From assembly GCA_902767055.1 (NCBI GenBank), contig CACXFX010000083.1, positions 1-8,446 of the forward strand: 8,446 nt of DNA. The letters run 5' to 3'. This document shows positions 7,726 through 8,446 of this stretch, piece after piece; positions within the stretch are counted from its first letter, which is position 1; every line of letters begins with the position of its first letter. The stretch is from an uncultured Pseudomonadota bacterium (GTDB lineage Bacteria > Pseudomonadota > Alphaproteobacteria > RF32 > CAG-239). A program made the translations under genes and the position numbers. The notes below the pieces were generated by a model, which worked only from the letters and a program-made list of their open reading frames with translations, did not search any database and was not told the DNA's origin.

Positions 7726-7745
7726 CCCCAATCAAAACTTTGGGG
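7726..7745 (-). other. Hairpin CCCCAA/TTGGGG in the LRR leader
   Basis: A perfect 6-bp inverted repeat, CCCCAA at 7726-7731 and TTGGGG at 7740-7745 around an 8-nt loop. No T run follows on either strand, so it is not a simple terminator. It lies about midway in the predicted leader of the LRR gene. Confidence 0.4.
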
Positions 7746-7771
7746 ATAAAACACTAAAAAATAGCGCCATC

Positions 7772-7867
7772 AAAAAAAACGCGTTATCTCTTATTGCGTG
7801 AAACAAAGGCTCTTTTACAGCCCCGTGCTCAACCGAGCACTCAATGACAAGGCTAGCCTTGCCATCT
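7772..7867 (-). ncRNA. Structured leader or small RNA candidate
   Basis: Starting at the predicted transcription start (about 7867) of the strong minus-strand promoter, three hairpins follow one another. The first pairs UGGCAAGG with CCUUGUCA around CUAG (7845-7864; eight pairs, one G-U). The second pairs GUGCUC with GAGCAC around GGUU (7825-7840; perfect). The third pairs GGCU with AGCC (7808-7822), extendable by G-U pairs. The segment ends in eight T (7772-7779), preceded only by a weak ACGC/GCGT stem. This could be a stable RNA of about 96 nt, or an attenuator or riboswitch-like leader of the LRR gene. It was compared from memory with tRNA, 4.5S RNA, 6S RNA and common riboswitches, and no match was recognised. 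Existence of the hairpins is seen; function is inference. Confidence 0.4.
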
Positions 7868-7874
7868 GGCATTT

Positions 7875-7903
7875 ATTAAAACATATTTTAAGAAACTTGT
7901 CAA
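7875..7903 (-). promoter_or_regulatory. Strong sigma-70-type promoter, minus strand
   Basis: TTGACA (7898-7903, perfect) and TTTAAT (7875-7880, 5 of 6) are separated by exactly 17 bp in AT-rich DNA. This is the best promoter match in the window. Transcription would start at about 7866-7868, run through the hairpin cluster, and could reach the LRR gene 270 nt downstream. Confidence 0.75.
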
Positions 7904-7933
7904 CCGCAAATAAAAAATCTTTTCAAAAAATTC

Positions 7934-7962
7934 TTGACAAAACACAAAAAATATGATATCTG
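7934..7962 (+). promoter_or_regulatory. Candidate divergent promoter for the plus-strand gene
   Basis: A perfect TTGACA at 7934-7939 is followed after 17 bp by TATCTG (7957-7962), a poor -10 match; GATATC at 15 bp is an alternative. A better -10 word, TATGAT at 7952-7957, is only 12 bp away, too close to pair with this -35. The start would lie about 20-25 nt before the ATG at 7992. Only 30 bp separate its -35 from that of the minus-strand promoter, so one regulator could act on both. Confidence 0.5.
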
Positions 7963-7991
7963 TTGCCTAAATTCAAAAACAATTATGCCAT

Positions 7992-8446
7992 ATGACAGGA
8001 TTAACAACTTATTATCAACGCTGGAGAGAAGGCTTGACCATCGCTCCGCCTGAAGGAATGGTGCGCAGCATCACAGACTTCTTAAAGCTCGCCAACAAGG
8101 CACTTAAAGAAAACAACTTCCTCGAATTTTATCAAAAAAATCGGGAAGATTTCTTGGGCTTTGCGCATTTTGTCCACGACCATCAAGGGTTTTACGACAA
8201 AGCTCGCTTCTACTACAACTGGCAAACACTGCACCCCGTCGTCGAAGCTGTTTTCAAGCACAAGCTTGATATCCCTTACAAATCTCGCCTGCTTGAGCTG
8301 ACCGGCAAATACGCCCTGGCCGTTTATGACGTTGACGATGATGACGTCGTCAATTTCATCACTTCGCACCTGACGCTCTATGCCGGCCTCAAAGACAAGC
8401 TCGAAGACGAACACGGCCGTGCACAGACAATCTTAGAGGCTGTCTA
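7992..8446 (+). CDS. Unrecognised helical protein, 5' part (runs off the right edge)
   Basis: An open frame of 151 codons with no stop before the window ends. It begins MTGLTTYYQRWREGLTIAPP. I do not recognise the family. The product has no signal peptide or membrane segment, is rich in aromatic and charged residues, and looks mostly helical, with amphipathic stretches such as SITDFLKLANKALKENNFLE (26-45) and a cluster of four Asp in a row near 125. Aromatic-rich pairs (FYQKN, FYDKA, FYYNW) hint at weak internal repetition. The ATG at 7992 is the first in frame after a stop at 7968; no Shine-Dalgarno is seen, so the start is uncertain. Codons end in C or G more often than in the minus-strand genes (CTC, CTG, TTC, GTC), suggesting high expression or a different origin. 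The antisense open frame at 8082-8414 is judged a shadow. Coding status rests on frame length and the upstream promoter. Confidence 0.65.
   Translation, partial: MTGLTTYYQRWREGLTIAPPEGMVRSITDFLKLANKALKENNFLEFYQKNREDFLGFAHFVHDHQGFYDKARFYYNWQTLHPVVEAVFKHKLDIPYKSRLLELTGKYALAVYDVDDDDVVNFITSHLTLYAGLKDKLEDEHGRAQTILEAV

Noticed and set aside
7596..7754. In-frame extension of the LRR protein by 53 residues from an ATG at 7754
   Set aside because: The downstream ATG at 7595 has AGGAG at ideal spacing and starts a typical signal peptide; the extension would bury that signal and has no good ribosome-binding site.
7772..7800. Strong intrinsic terminator at the eight-T run
   Set aside because: The stem directly before the T run is only ACGC/GCGT with a 13-nt loop, too weak to call; it is kept only as a possible end of the candidate RNA.
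7805..7870. tRNA or known riboswitch in the hairpin cluster
   Set aside because: No cloverleaf, no T-loop sequence and no conserved riboswitch core could be seen on either strand.
7985..8053. Short plus-strand frame beginning MPYDRINN
   Set aside because: Only 22 residues, no ribosome-binding site, overlaps the start of the long frame; no support as a gene or leader peptide.
8082..8414. 110-codon open frame on the minus strand
   Set aside because: It lies opposite the longer plus-strand frame, has no start signal, and its valine- and glutamate-rich product looks like the mirror of that gene's codon bias.
1..8446. CRISPR array, insertion sequence, prophage or attachment site
   Set aside because: No spaced direct repeats, transposase or integrase fragment, or long terminal inverted repeats were found by reading both strands.

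Overview
The window carries a classic proteobacterial envelope and translation gene cluster. Its order (pyrH-frr-uppS-cdsA-rseP-bamA-lpxD), the one-PDZ RseP and the AT-leaning base composition point to a low-GC alphaproteobacterium. A secreted BspA-type leucine-rich-repeat protein next door suggests a host- or gut-associated lineage. That placement is inference from gene content and was not tested by a search.

Layout. Positions 1-6519, all on the minus strand, hold a tightly packed run of seven genes, read from right to left: pyrH (UMP kinase), frr (ribosome recycling factor), uppS (undecaprenyl-PP synthase), cdsA (CDP-diacylglycerol synthase), rseP (site-2 protease), bamA (outer-membrane protein assembly) and the first 88 codons of lpxD (lipid A synthesis). 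Gaps run from a 14-bp overlap to 20 bp, and most starts have a clear Shine-Dalgarno sequence, so this looks like one operon. A promoter candidate sits just before pyrH. The run covers nucleotide supply, ribosome recycling, the lipid carrier for peptidoglycan, phospholipid precursor, envelope proteolysis, the outer-membrane protein machine and lipid A. dxr, which often lies between cdsA and rseP, and tsf, which often precedes pyrH, are both absent here.

Positions 6645-7595 (minus) encode a 316-residue exported leucine-rich-repeat protein. Positions 7596-7991 hold no convincing gene but are rich in signal. There is a near-consensus promoter on the minus strand (TTGACA, 17 bp, TTTAAT) and, 30 bp away, a divergent plus-strand promoter candidate. 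Several adjacent hairpins and a run of eight T lie in the roughly 270-nt leader of the LRR gene. This leader, possibly a small RNA or attenuator, is the least explained part of the window. From 7992 to the right edge an open frame on the plus strand encodes at least 151 residues of an unrecognised helical protein and runs off the window; its codon use is more GC-rich than its neighbours.

No tRNA, rRNA, CRISPR array, insertion sequence or transposase was seen.
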